Shown here: in pieces, positions 1 through 6,086 of the stretch
Layout: every line of letters starts with the position of its first letter
Numbering within the stretch: position 1 is the first letter of the stretch
NCBI GenBank assembly: GCA_903821255.1
Contig: CAIJKT010000431.1
Coordinates: forward strand, 1 to 6,259
Length of the DNA stretch: 6,259 nt
Direction of reading: 5' to 3'
Source of the DNA: an uncultured Lentisphaeria bacterium
GTDB taxonomy: Bacteria; Verrucomicrobiota; Lentisphaeria; Victivallales; Victivallaceae
Notes under the pieces: model-generated
Database searches by the model: none
Seen by the model: the letters and a program-made list of their open reading frames with translations, nothing else
Told to the model about the DNA's origin: nothing
Program-made: the position numbers and the translations under genes

Positions 1-53
1 AACCTCGACTAAATGGACCAAAACCACTTGTGCTACCATTACACCACGGGGTA
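1..53 (-). tRNA. tRNA-Gln (anticodon UUG), 3' end cut by the window edge
   Basis: Read on the minus strand, the sequence folds as the 5' two thirds of a tRNA. It has an acceptor strand TACCCCG (53 down to 47), a D arm with GTG/CAC stem and a TAATGGTAG loop, and a five-pair anticodon stem AGTGG/CCATT around the loop TTTTGGT. The anticodon TTG lies at 21-19 and reads glutamine codon CAA. A variable loop and the start of the T arm (CGAGG then TT) follow before the window ends, so the T loop, the acceptor 3' strand and any CCA are not visible. I see no convincing promoter upstream of it (54-130, minus strand). The identity is firm from the anticodon arm and the D-loop GG. The missing part prevents checking acceptor pairing. 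Confidence 0.9.
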
Positions 54-173
54 AAATCCGGGGATCGGTAAACAACTCCCGGAACTGGGTATAAAAGTTA
101 ATCCATTTTCGAAAAAATTCCATTCATAAATCAAATTTATAAGCGAAATTATCAAGAAAAGCACTATATTACA

Positions 174-243
174 AATTCAGAATTCAGTGGACAGGAGTCG
201 GAATTCAGAATAAAGACAGTTGAAGCGTGAAGACTGGAGCCAG
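174..243. repeat. Degenerate heptanucleotide tandem repeat, ten units
   Basis: Ten consecutive 7-nt units can be read in one phase, every one ending in G. The approximate consensus is RANNCAG: AATTCAG occurs three times (174, 181 and 202), with variants such as TGGACAG (188), AAGACTG (230) and GAGCCAG (237). The second base is A in eight of ten units and the fifth is C in seven of ten. A further unit, AGCTCAG, appears at 250-256 after a 6-nt interruption. The array lies in the non-coding leader between the divergent tRNA-Gln and lgt. It resembles the short tandemly repeated heptanucleotides known from filamentous cyanobacteria, but that is a likeness of form only; relatedness is not shown. 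Function unknown. Confidence 0.6.
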
Positions 244-322
244 GCGGCAAGCTCAGTTGGAATGGATATAAAAGGTAAAAAACATTAAATAATAGAGCCG
301 GCGGCAGAACGGCAGTAAATAC

Positions 323-327
323 GGAGA
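323..327 (+). promoter_or_regulatory. Ribosome binding site of lgt
   Basis: GGAGA lies 4 nt before the ATG at 332. This supports the chosen lgt start, which also gives the normal N-terminus of the family. Confidence 0.6.
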
Positions 328-331
328 CGCA

Positions 332-1120
332 ATGCATCCTATATTTTTGGAAATCGGTTCGCTGTCCATCAGATGGTACGGCATCATGGCCGCGCTGGGC
401 TTTCTGGCGGCGGTTTTTCTTGTCAGCTATAACCGGAAAATTGCCGGAATGAGCCGCGACCAGGCGACGACGCTGGTGTTCATCGGGGTGTTTGCCGGCA
501 TCATCGGGGCGCGGATCGCTTATGTCATCCAGTTCTGGGAAGCCCAGAAATACAACGAAAATCTGCTGGAGATATTCCGCATCGACCGCGGCGGGCTGGT
601 TTTTTACGGCGGCTTTTTCCTCGCGGCGCTGTGCATTATTTTGTACTGCCGTAAAAACAAGTTTGACGTGCTGCGGGTGCTGGATGTTGTCGCCCCCGCC
701 CTGGCGCTGGGACACATGTTCGGGCGCATCGGCTGTTTCCTGAACGGCTGCTGCTTCGGCAAGCCGACCGAGTGCTTCCTGGGCGTGATCTATCCGGCCG
801 GCAGTCCGCCGGACCACATGCACCCCGGCCTGCCGCTGCATCCGGTGCAGTTGTATGAAGCATCCGCCAACCTGATCCTGTTCGCTGTCATGTTCTATCT
901 GGTAAGGAATACCAGACGCGGCATCACGACCGCCTCTTATCTGATCGCCTACGGCATGCTCCGTTTCATGGACGAATTTTTCCGCGGCGACCACACCGAC
1001 GCGATAGCCGGATATTTCACCAGGGCGCAGGCCATCGGAATGCTCCTGATTCCGGCAGGCATCATTCTCCTCATCTATTTCATACGCTATGACAAAAAAA
1101 ATAATAAAACTGCACGTTGA
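332..1120 (+). CDS. lgt: Prolipoprotein diacylglyceryl transferase
   Basis: The 262-residue product is an integral inner-membrane enzyme. It moves the diacylglyceryl group of phosphatidylglycerol to the lipobox cysteine of prolipoproteins, the first step of lipoprotein maturation. Family landmarks appear in order: an N-terminal IRWYG (13-17), ARIAYV (60-65), RGGLVFYGG (86-94), the Lgt signature GRIGCFLNGCCFG (131-143), HPVQLYEA (170-177) and RFMDEFFRGD (211-220). About seven hydrophobic segments span the length, which is normal for the family. Compared with the E. coli enzyme, the signature has Cys where Asn and Glu occur (C135, C140, C141), and Tyr (Y92) stands at the place of the functionally important His103. 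To my knowledge both variants occur in other phyla, so activity is likely. The C-terminus is polar (KKNNKTAR) and overlaps the next gene by 32 nt, suggesting a shared transcript. Confidence 0.95.
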   Translation: MHPIFLEIGSLSIRWYGIMAALGFLAAVFLVSYNRKIAGMSRDQATTLVFIGVFAGIIGARIAYVIQFWEAQKYNENLLEIFRIDRGGLVFYGGFFLAALCIILYCRKNKFDVLRVLDVVAPALALGHMFGRIGCFLNGCCFGKPTECFLGVIYPAGSPPDHMHPGLPLHPVQLYEASANLILFAVMFYLVRNTRRGITTASYLIAYGMLRFMDEFFRGDHTDAIAGYFTRAQAIGMLLIPAGIILLIYFIRYDKKNNKTAR

Positions 1121-2021
1121 GCCGGAGCACGCCGGCAAGCGGCTTGACCTGCTGCTGGCGGCGATGCTGCCGGACTGTTCGCGCTCGTATCTGCAGAAGC
1201 TGATTAAAAACGGCGCGGTGCGCTGCGGCGATGCCGTCTGCACCGCCCAGCGTTCGCCGGTGAAAAGCGGCGGCAGGATCATCATCGAAATCGAGGAAGC
1301 CGAATCCAGTGTGCCGGTCGGCGAGAATATAGATCTGCCGGTGCTGTATGAGGACGCTTCGCTGCTGGTGATCAACAAACCGCCGGGCATGGTGGTGCAC
1401 CCGGGGGCGGGCAACCATACCGGCACCGTGGTCAACGCCCTGCTGGGCCGCAATCCGGAACTGGCGGATGAATTGTCCATGGATGAGTCGCGGCCGGGAA
1501 TCGTGCACCGGCTGGACAAAGACACGTCCGGCTGTCTGGTGATTGCGAAAACCCCGCAGGCCCAGTTCAAGTTGTCGCGCTCTTTTGCCGAGCGGGAAGT
1601 CGCCAAAACCTACGCCGCGCTGGTCCGGGGCATCCCCGTCAGGAAAACGGAGAAGATTGTCACGCTGATCGGGCGGCATCATGTCAACCGGCAGAAAATG
1701 GCCGTCACCGAACGCAACGGACGGGAAGCCGTGACGGTTTACGAGGTGCTTAAATGCGGTAAGATTGAAGGCGTCCAGGTCAGCATGTTAAGCGTAAAGA
1801 TTCTCACCGGCAGAACGCACCAGATCCGGGTGCATATGGCGTATAAAGGCTATCCGGTGCTGGGCGATACCGTGTACGGCGGCGTCCAGAAACTGAAAGT
1901 CCCGAGGCAGATGCTGCATGCCTGGAAACTGTCTTTCCCGCACCCTGAAACCAGCAGAATGATCTCCTTCGAAGCCCCCCTGCCCGATGACTTTATCGGC
2001 TTCATGGATTCAATCACCTGA
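1089..2021 (+). CDS. RluA/RluD-family pseudouridine synthase
   Basis: The 310-residue protein converts uridine to pseudouridine in RNA. The layout is that of RluD/YlyB-type enzymes: an N-terminal S4 RNA-binding domain (about 15-75), then the catalytic domain with INKPPGMVVHPG (95-106), motif II HRLDKDTSG (140-148) with the presumed catalytic D143, AKTYAALV (172-179) with the conserved Tyr, RQKMAV (201-206) and GRTHQIRVHM (241-250). The S4 domain and length favour an RluD-like enzyme acting on large-subunit rRNA, but the family has several specificities, so no symbol is given. The ATG at 1089 lies inside lgt, has no Shine-Dalgarno sequence, and is followed by eight A residues (1094-1101). Translation is therefore probably coupled to lgt. 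No better in-frame start exists nearby, since the next Met is residue 26, inside the S4 domain. Confidence 0.93.
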   Translation: MTKKIIKLHVEPEHAGKRLDLLLAAMLPDCSRSYLQKLIKNGAVRCGDAVCTAQRSPVKSGGRIIIEIEEAESSVPVGENIDLPVLYEDASLLVINKPPGMVVHPGAGNHTGTVVNALLGRNPELADELSMDESRPGIVHRLDKDTSGCLVIAKTPQAQFKLSRSFAEREVAKTYAALVRGIPVRKTEKIVTLIGRHHVNRQKMAVTERNGREAVTVYEVLKCGKIEGVQVSMLSVKILTGRTHQIRVHMAYKGYPVLGDTVYGGVQKLKVPRQMLHAWKLSFPHPETSRMISFEAPLPDDFIGFMDSIT

Positions 2022-2023
2022 CA

Positions 2024-2040
2024 CAACTGACTTGCAGTTG
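2024..2040 (+). other. Small hairpin after the pseudouridine synthase gene
   Basis: CAACTG (2024-2029) and CAGTTG (2035-2040) form a perfect six-pair inverted repeat with a 5-nt loop, starting 3 nt after the stop codon. No T-run follows directly (the next T-rich stretch begins at about 2060), so it is not a canonical intrinsic terminator. It could protect the mRNA end or partly separate the lgt-rlu pair from the next gene. Confidence 0.35.
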
Positions 2041-2104
2041 CCGGAAATCGCCATGAATTAATTTTTCAATTTGAATTTGCCTGACTCTGAAGTAACTTTT
2101 CATT

Positions 2105-3016
2105 ATGGACAACATATTTCCAAAAACAATCAGCCATGTGGCGATAATATCCCCGGCAGGCCCCGCCGACAGGGCGCGGATCGAAGCCGGGGTTGCGCTT
2201 CTGCACAGTTGGGGGCTGCGGGTCACTGTCATGCCGCATGTCTTCAGCGGGACGCGGGAAGGTTATCTTTCCGCTTCCGCCGCCGAACGTCTGGCCGATC
2301 TTCACGCCTGCTGGCATGACACAAGCATTGATCTGGTGATCTGCGCCAGAGGCGGGTTCGGCTCGGCGCATCTGCTGCCGGAAATTGACTGGAGGCTGCT
2401 GCGTTCACGTCCGCTCCCGCTGATCGGTTACAGCGACATCACCGCGCTGCACCTGGCAATGCTGAAAATGGATGCCGGAATACCGGTCGCCGCGCCGATG
2501 GCGGCGAAACTTCATGAAGCATTCATTGAAAACCCGTTCGCGCAATACACCGCGGATTACTGCCGCGCGGCCATGCTCGGACTGCCGGTGCGGATTAAGA
2601 GCCCGGACGGCGGCAATCCCGTCAGGATCATCAAGCCCGGCTGCGTCGAGGCGCTGCCGCTCCCCGCAAACCTCGCGGTAATGGTGACGCTGTGCGGAAC
2701 AGAATATTTTCCGGACGTTGCCGGCAGGGTGCTGATCCTGGAAGATTTGAACGAGCCGCCTTACCGCATTGACCGCTATCTGACGCAGTTGAAACAGGCC
2801 GGCGTACTGTCTAAATGCGCCGGAATCGCGTTCGGGGATTTTCTGGACTGCGGCGCGCATGATGAGCTGCAGTTGATTTTCCATAAAGCGGCGGAGGCTG
2901 TCAGCGGCCCGGTCATTACCGGATTTCCGTTCGGACACGGCCTGCCGGTAGTAAGCATCAGCATGAACCGCCGGATAAGAATCACCGAATCCGGAACGGT
3001 CTTCATCGGCGAATAA
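2105..3016 (+). CDS. Muramoyltetrapeptide LD-carboxypeptidase, peptidase family S66
   Basis: The 303-residue protein belongs to the LdcA/MccF family. LdcA enzymes are cytoplasmic and remove the terminal D-Ala from tetrapeptide muropeptides during peptidoglycan recycling. The N-terminus VAIISPAGPADRARI (12-26) and CARGGFGSAHLLPEIDW (80-96) are typical. The Ser-Glu-His triad is visible: nucleophile S110 in IGYSDIT, a Glu in LEDLNEPPYRIDR (E213 or E217), and H278 in GFPFGHG. The glycine-rich GGNL seen in many members before the Glu region is replaced by LPANL (186-190). There is no signal peptide, consistent with a cytosolic enzyme. A self-immunity MccF-like role is possible but nothing nearby suggests a microcin. 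The gene follows the pseudouridine synthase by 83 nt, on the same strand. The ATG has no clear Shine-Dalgarno sequence, but the start fits the family N-terminus. Its stop directly touches that of the convergent neighbour. Confidence 0.9.
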   Translation: MDNIFPKTISHVAIISPAGPADRARIEAGVALLHSWGLRVTVMPHVFSGTREGYLSASAAERLADLHACWHDTSIDLVICARGGFGSAHLLPEIDWRLLRSRPLPLIGYSDITALHLAMLKMDAGIPVAAPMAAKLHEAFIENPFAQYTADYCRAAMLGLPVRIKSPDGGNPVRIIKPGCVEALPLPANLAVMVTLCGTEYFPDVAGRVLILEDLNEPPYRIDRYLTQLKQAGVLSKCAGIAFGDFLDCGAHDELQLIFHKAAEAVSGPVITGFPFGHGLPVVSISMNRRIRITESGTVFIGE

Positions 3017-4843
3017 TCAGTCCTTCACCGGGCCGATTCCCGGCTTTGGCATCTGCTTATCCTTGTGGTAATCCTCATTGTTCGGAAACAGTTTCCTGGC
3101 AATTTCCAGATTCCGCAGCGCCTCGGCATCCCTGCCCTGCGCTTTCTGCAGCATGTAGAGCCGGAAGTAGATGAAAGAGCGCTGCGGTGAAAGCACCCTG
3201 GCTCTATTGTAGAAATCTTCCGCCGCGTCCGGATACCCCCGCGCCAGCATGAAATCCGCCGCCGCCGCCCACGGGAAAGGCGAATACGGCCTGATCTCAA
3301 TGCAGTTTAACAGTTCGCGCTTGACCTGTTCCGGGGTGACACTGAAGTATTCTTCGCGTGACTTGCCCTGCGGACTGCATAAATCGTTCAGCCGGGAAAA
3401 CGCATAATCGGCTTTCAGCAGATGGAACCCGCCGCAGGCGGCAACCAGTCCGGCGACCAGCAGCGCCGCCGCGGTAAACAGATTGACCGGAAGCGTTGAA
3501 GCTGATTTCTTTACGCCCGCAGGCGTTTTCGCTTTTTCATCCGGAACCGTCATCGCCACCATCAGAACCAGCGCCGTCGCCATGGACGCCGGGATCTGCA
3601 AATTCACATCCATCAGCGAATGAATAAAATAGGCCGTCAGGCCGAAAAACACATAACTGTCCGGTGAAGCAAACAGCGATTTCCTGGCGGTACTGTAGAT
3701 TTTACCGGCAATCTTCACCAGCGGATAGACTATCGCCGCGAGACACGCGGCGAAACCGGCAATTCCGGTCTGCGACAGAAAATCCATCAGAATATTGTGC
3801 GCGGTATGCGGCGCTTCCTTCGACACGGTCAGCTTCAGCAGCATGTGGTCATGGAAGAAATCCCCCCAGCCGGTCCCCAGCCACGGGTGACTGAGAAACA
3901 TCAGAAACGAGGTGTAGACATAATCAAACCGCACCAGCATCGAATGAAAACCGCGCCCGGCGTAAGCAATATACAGCGCACCGCCAATAATCACTGCCGG
4001 AACCAGCACAAATACCGCAATGCGGATTCCTTTGCGCACCGGAAAGATCATAATGAAAATCACGCAGGCGATTATCAGCGTCAGAAACGCCCCGCGGCTG
4101 CCGGTCGCGAAAAAAACCATGCCCGTCAGCAGCGCCAGCGCCGGCATGAAAACCGCCCGGGATATCTTGCTGGGCTCGATTCTGCCGCAAAGCCGCCAGC
4201 ATAAGCAGAAACACAGCGGCATGATCAGCAGCAGATAACCGGCCAGCGAATTGCAGGAGGCGAAAGTGGAGAAAACCCGGGTGTCCCAGACCCGCGATTT
4301 TAAATCTCCGCTCATGCTGTTGCCGTACTGCTGCTCCTGGGCTTCCACAAATTTGCGGGTTTCCTCAAAACCGGAGAACATCTGTTCAATGCCCAGAACC
4401 ACCGTCAGCGCGGCCCCGATGAAAATGCTCCACAGCACCGCCTGCTTGAATTCCGGCAGACTGGACAGCATCAGCCAGACGGCCGCGCCGAACGCGGCAA
4501 ACCCGAAGATATGCACCACATAGACTAGCACATAATCCACCGTGCTGGCGTTGACCGCCCCGATAATCGAGACGAACGCCACCAGCAGCCACAATGCCGT
4601 CACGGTAAACGCCGTCCGCGAATCCTGGAACCGCACCGGAAAAACCACCAGCGACAGCAGCAGCAGTCCCCCCGACACCATCGGAAAAGATATCGCCGGC
4701 CAGGTGATGATCATCCAGGAAAAAGCATCCGGAGGATAATATGCGGCCACTTCCGGCAATCCCGCCAGCGTTCCGAATTTCAGCGGCAGCAGCACGATTA
4801 CAATGATTATCATCCAGGCAACAACATTGCGTATGAAACTCAT
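3017..4843 (-). CDS. O-antigen ligase/polymerase-type membrane protein (Wzy_C domain) with C-terminal TPR region
   Basis: This 608-residue polytopic membrane protein has roughly 12 hydrophobic segments over its first 475 residues. Wzy/WaaL landmarks (numbered from the ATG at 4843) are RVFSTFASCNSLAGYL (189-204), ATGSRGAFL (246-254), LSHPWLGTGWGDF (317-329) and AHNILMDFLSQTGIAG (348-363), which contain the conserved Arg and His expected for transfer of lipid-linked glycan. After the last membrane segment (about 453-473), residues 520-585 form TPR-like helical pairs. Likely roles are polymerising a surface polysaccharide, ligating glycan to lipid A core, or, as in PglL-type enzymes, transferring glycan to proteins; sequence alone does not separate these. 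No other glycan gene is in the window. A TTG six bases upstream (4849) is in frame, but the Shine-Dalgarno sequence abuts it, so the ATG at 4843 is chosen. The end is TGA directly against the neighbour's TAA. Confidence 0.88.
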   Translation of the reverse strand: MSFIRNVVAWMIIIVIVLLPLKFGTLAGLPEVAAYYPPDAFSWMIITWPAISFPMVSGGLLLLSLVVFPVRFQDSRTAFTVTALWLLVAFVSIIGAVNASTVDYVLVYVVHIFGFAAFGAAVWLMLSSLPEFKQAVLWSIFIGAALTVVLGIEQMFSGFEETRKFVEAQEQQYGNSMSGDLKSRVWDTRVFSTFASCNSLAGYLLLIMPLCFCLCWRLCGRIEPSKISRAVFMPALALLTGMVFFATGSRGAFLTLIIACVIFIMIFPVRKGIRIAVFVLVPAVIIGGALYIAYAGRGFHSMLVRFDYVYTSFLMFLSHPWLGTGWGDFFHDHMLLKLTVSKEAPHTAHNILMDFLSQTGIAGFAACLAAIVYPLVKIAGKIYSTARKSLFASPDSYVFFGLTAYFIHSLMDVNLQIPASMATALVLMVAMTVPDEKAKTPAGVKKSASTLPVNLFTAAALLVAGLVAACGGFHLLKADYAFSRLNDLCSPQGKSREEYFSVTPEQVKRELLNCIEIRPYSPFPWAAAADFMLARGYPDAAEDFYNRARVLSPQRSFIYFRLYMLQKAQGRDAEALRNLEIARKLFPNNEDYHKDKQMPKPGIGPVKD

Positions 4844-4849
4844 GAACAA

Positions 4850-4854
4850 TCCCT
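4850..4854 (-). promoter_or_regulatory. Ribosome binding site that fixes the start of the Wzy_C gene
   Basis: On the minus strand AGGGA lies 6 nt before the ATG at 4843. It sits directly against the in-frame TTG at 4849, leaving no spacer, so ATG and not TTG is the likely start. Confidence 0.6.
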
Positions 4855-4881
4855 GTCAGTTAATTTTATAGTTCAAACAGT

Positions 4882-4910
4882 AATATAACGGACATAAAAA
4901 CTCAAAGCAA
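4882..4910 (-). promoter_or_regulatory. Candidate sigma-70-type promoter of the Wzy_C gene
   Basis: On the minus strand TTGCTT (4910-4905) and TATATT (4887-4882) are spaced by exactly 17 nt. The -10 box matches five of six consensus bases; the -35 box matches only the leading TTG. Transcription would start near 4875, leaving a leader of about 30 nt that includes the ribosome binding site. A second TATAAA (4870-4865) lies nearer the gene without a good -35 box. Confidence 0.4.
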
Positions 4911-5035
4911 ACCGGAACCGGATATTTCCCAAGTCAGTTTAAATAGTACCGCAAGCATCCACACTTGATGACGCCGCTAATTTCGGTTGCGAAGCCTGTT
5001 AATAGCTGTAAAGCAATCTGCTGCCGGGCTGCACA

Positions 5036-5064
5036 TTGGCATTTTCTTGTATCTGCTATATGTT
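5036..5064 (+). promoter_or_regulatory. Candidate promoter of the WYL regulator
   Basis: TTGGCA (5036-5041) matches five of six -35 bases. It is followed 17 nt later by TATGTT (5059-5064), which matches four of six -10 bases. An alternative -10, TATATG at 5057 with an upstream TG, gives a shorter 15-nt spacing. The short leader ends in a strong ribosome binding site. Confidence 0.35.
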
Positions 5065-5080
5065 AAGTCTTGTAATTTGA

Positions 5081-5086
5081 GAGGAG
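5081..5086 (+). promoter_or_regulatory. Ribosome binding site of the WYL regulator
   Basis: GAGGAG lies 4 nt before the ATG at 5091. It is the strongest Shine-Dalgarno sequence in the window and supports this start. Confidence 0.7.
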
Positions 5087-5090
5087 TGAA

Positions 5091-6086
5091 ATGCCGGTAA
5101 ATAAGAAACAGCTTCAGCGACTTGTCAGAATTGTTGCGCTATTAAAAGAGAACCGCTACCCGAATTACAAAACGATTGCGGCTAATTTGCGTCATGCGAA
5201 CATTCTTGAGGATATGGATGCAATCTGCCGCAAAACTATTTTACGCGATATTAAGTTACTCAAGGAAGAGTTTAATGCTCCAATACGGTTTAACAGCCAG
5301 CAGAACGGCTACTATCTGACTCATAAGGGCTGGAATCCTGACCTGCCGCATTTTCCGGAAGAATCTGAAATGCTGGCCGCTGTTCTCGGTGCGCGCCTGG
5401 CGGAAGAGATTTTCCCGGAACCGCTTTGCGGCGAAATACGCAGAGCGGTTGATTTTCAGTTAACCAGCAGTAATCCGGATTTTCTTGATTCAGCTCAAAT
5501 CAGTTCGCTTATTGTGGTGCCGCGTTTAGTAATTGAGATCAATCCAGATATCTTTATGACCGTATTCAGGGCATGGCAGAATCATGAAGCAATTAACATT
5601 GTTTATGAGGCCGTTAACGGCTCCAAGACCGAACGCTTGATAGAACCGCACATTATGGCGTTCTATGACCAGGCATGGTATATCAAGGGCTGGTGCCGCT
5701 TGCGGAATGAAGTCCGGTCTTTCGCCATTCACCGGATTGATAAAGCCGAACCGTCAGGACGCTTCTTTGAGTCTGACCAGGAACTTATCAAGCGTGTCGG
5801 CAACGGAGATTTTCTCCAGTATGATAAAATCGAAAACATCGAGATTATCTGCGAAAATGAGCTTAAAAGTTTTCTTGAAGCCAAGCCATTCCACCCTTCT
5901 CAAATAATAAAACATTATGATAATGAACATATTCTGCTTTCAATCCCCGCAGCACCCGAACATGAAATCGTAAAATGGGTCATGTATCAGTCCGGCAAAG
6001 CAAAACTGGTCAAGCCTCACGCGCTGATTAAAAAAATTCATGAAAAATCACGAATTTTAACCGAAATGCATCACCCATTGTCATGA
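5091..6086 (+). CDS. WYL-domain transcriptional regulator (HTH-WYL-WCX)
   Basis: The 331-residue protein is a probable DNA-binding regulator of the WYL family. An N-terminal winged-helix region (about 8-77) contains RLVRIVALLKE (10-20), a recognition-helix-like segment RKTILRDIKLLKEE (47-60) and the wing FNSQQNGYYL (67-76). The WYL domain (about 145-220) carries the naming-type motif AWYIKGWCRLR (195-205) and RSFAIHRID (209-217), which in this family line a ligand pocket. The remaining part (about 240-325) fits the WCX dimerisation region. Length is normal for BrxR/CapW-like and PafBC-like members, some of which repress phage-defence operons or respond to DNA damage; the ligand cannot be inferred here. 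The gene is divergent from the Wzy_C gene with a 247-nt spacer. It is visibly poorer in GC than the lgt-rlu region (for example 5881-5940 has 19 of 60 G/C against 45 of 60 in 1381-1440), which may indicate acquisition. Confidence 0.88.
   Translation: MPVNKKQLQRLVRIVALLKENRYPNYKTIAANLRHANILEDMDAICRKTILRDIKLLKEEFNAPIRFNSQQNGYYLTHKGWNPDLPHFPEESEMLAAVLGARLAEEIFPEPLCGEIRRAVDFQLTSSNPDFLDSAQISSLIVVPRLVIEINPDIFMTVFRAWQNHEAINIVYEAVNGSKTERLIEPHIMAFYDQAWYIKGWCRLRNEVRSFAIHRIDKAEPSGRFFESDQELIKRVGNGDFLQYDKIENIEIICENELKSFLEAKPFHPSQIIKHYDNEHILLSIPAAPEHEIVKWVMYQSGKAKLVKPHALIKKIHEKSRILTEMHHPLS

Larger units (their letters stand above)
54..331. other. Non-coding divergent spacer between tRNA-Gln and lgt
   Basis: This 278-nt stretch separates the minus-strand tRNA from the plus-strand lgt. 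It begins AT-rich (about 90-173), contains the heptad array, and ends with an AT-rich segment (261-295) before the lgt ribosome binding site. TATATT at 165-170 and AATAAT at 288-293 resemble -10 boxes, but neither has a good -35 box at the usual distance, so no promoter is called. No small open reading frame with a ribosome binding site stands out. Confidence 0.6.

Noticed and set aside
126..140. AT-only inverted repeat ATAAAT/ATTTAT with a 3-nt loop
   Set aside because: Such short AT palindromes are expected by chance in this AT-rich spacer, and it is not aligned with a credible promoter.
164..1606. A 480-codon open frame on the minus strand spanning lgt and half of the pseudouridine synthase gene
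   Set aside because: Both plus-strand genes carry clear family motifs along their whole length; the antisense frame has no recognisable domain and its end is translated from the heptad repeat. It is a by-product of GC-rich codon use.
1080..1682. A second long minus-strand frame of 200 codons over the pseudouridine synthase gene
   Set aside because: It is fully contained opposite a convincing gene, has low-complexity composition and no motif or ribosome binding site that stands out.
2405..2938. A minus-strand frame of 177 codons opposite the LD-carboxypeptidase
   Set aside because: The plus strand encodes the intact S66 triad across this region; the antisense product shows no family features.
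3028..3043. CCGGG/CCCGG hairpin considered as a bidirectional terminator between the convergent genes
   Set aside because: The stem is only five pairs, lies inside the coding end of the Wzy_C gene, and has no T-run on either strand.
3797..4204. A plus-strand frame of 135 codons inside the Wzy_C gene
   Set aside because: It is a shadow of the membrane protein and is rich in charged and polar residues as expected of the complement of hydrophobic codons.
4990..5035. Short repeats GCTGC and TTCG/CGAA in the divergent spacer considered as an operator or structured RNA
   Set aside because: The repeats are four to five bases long and do not form a consistent symmetric site or a stable fold.
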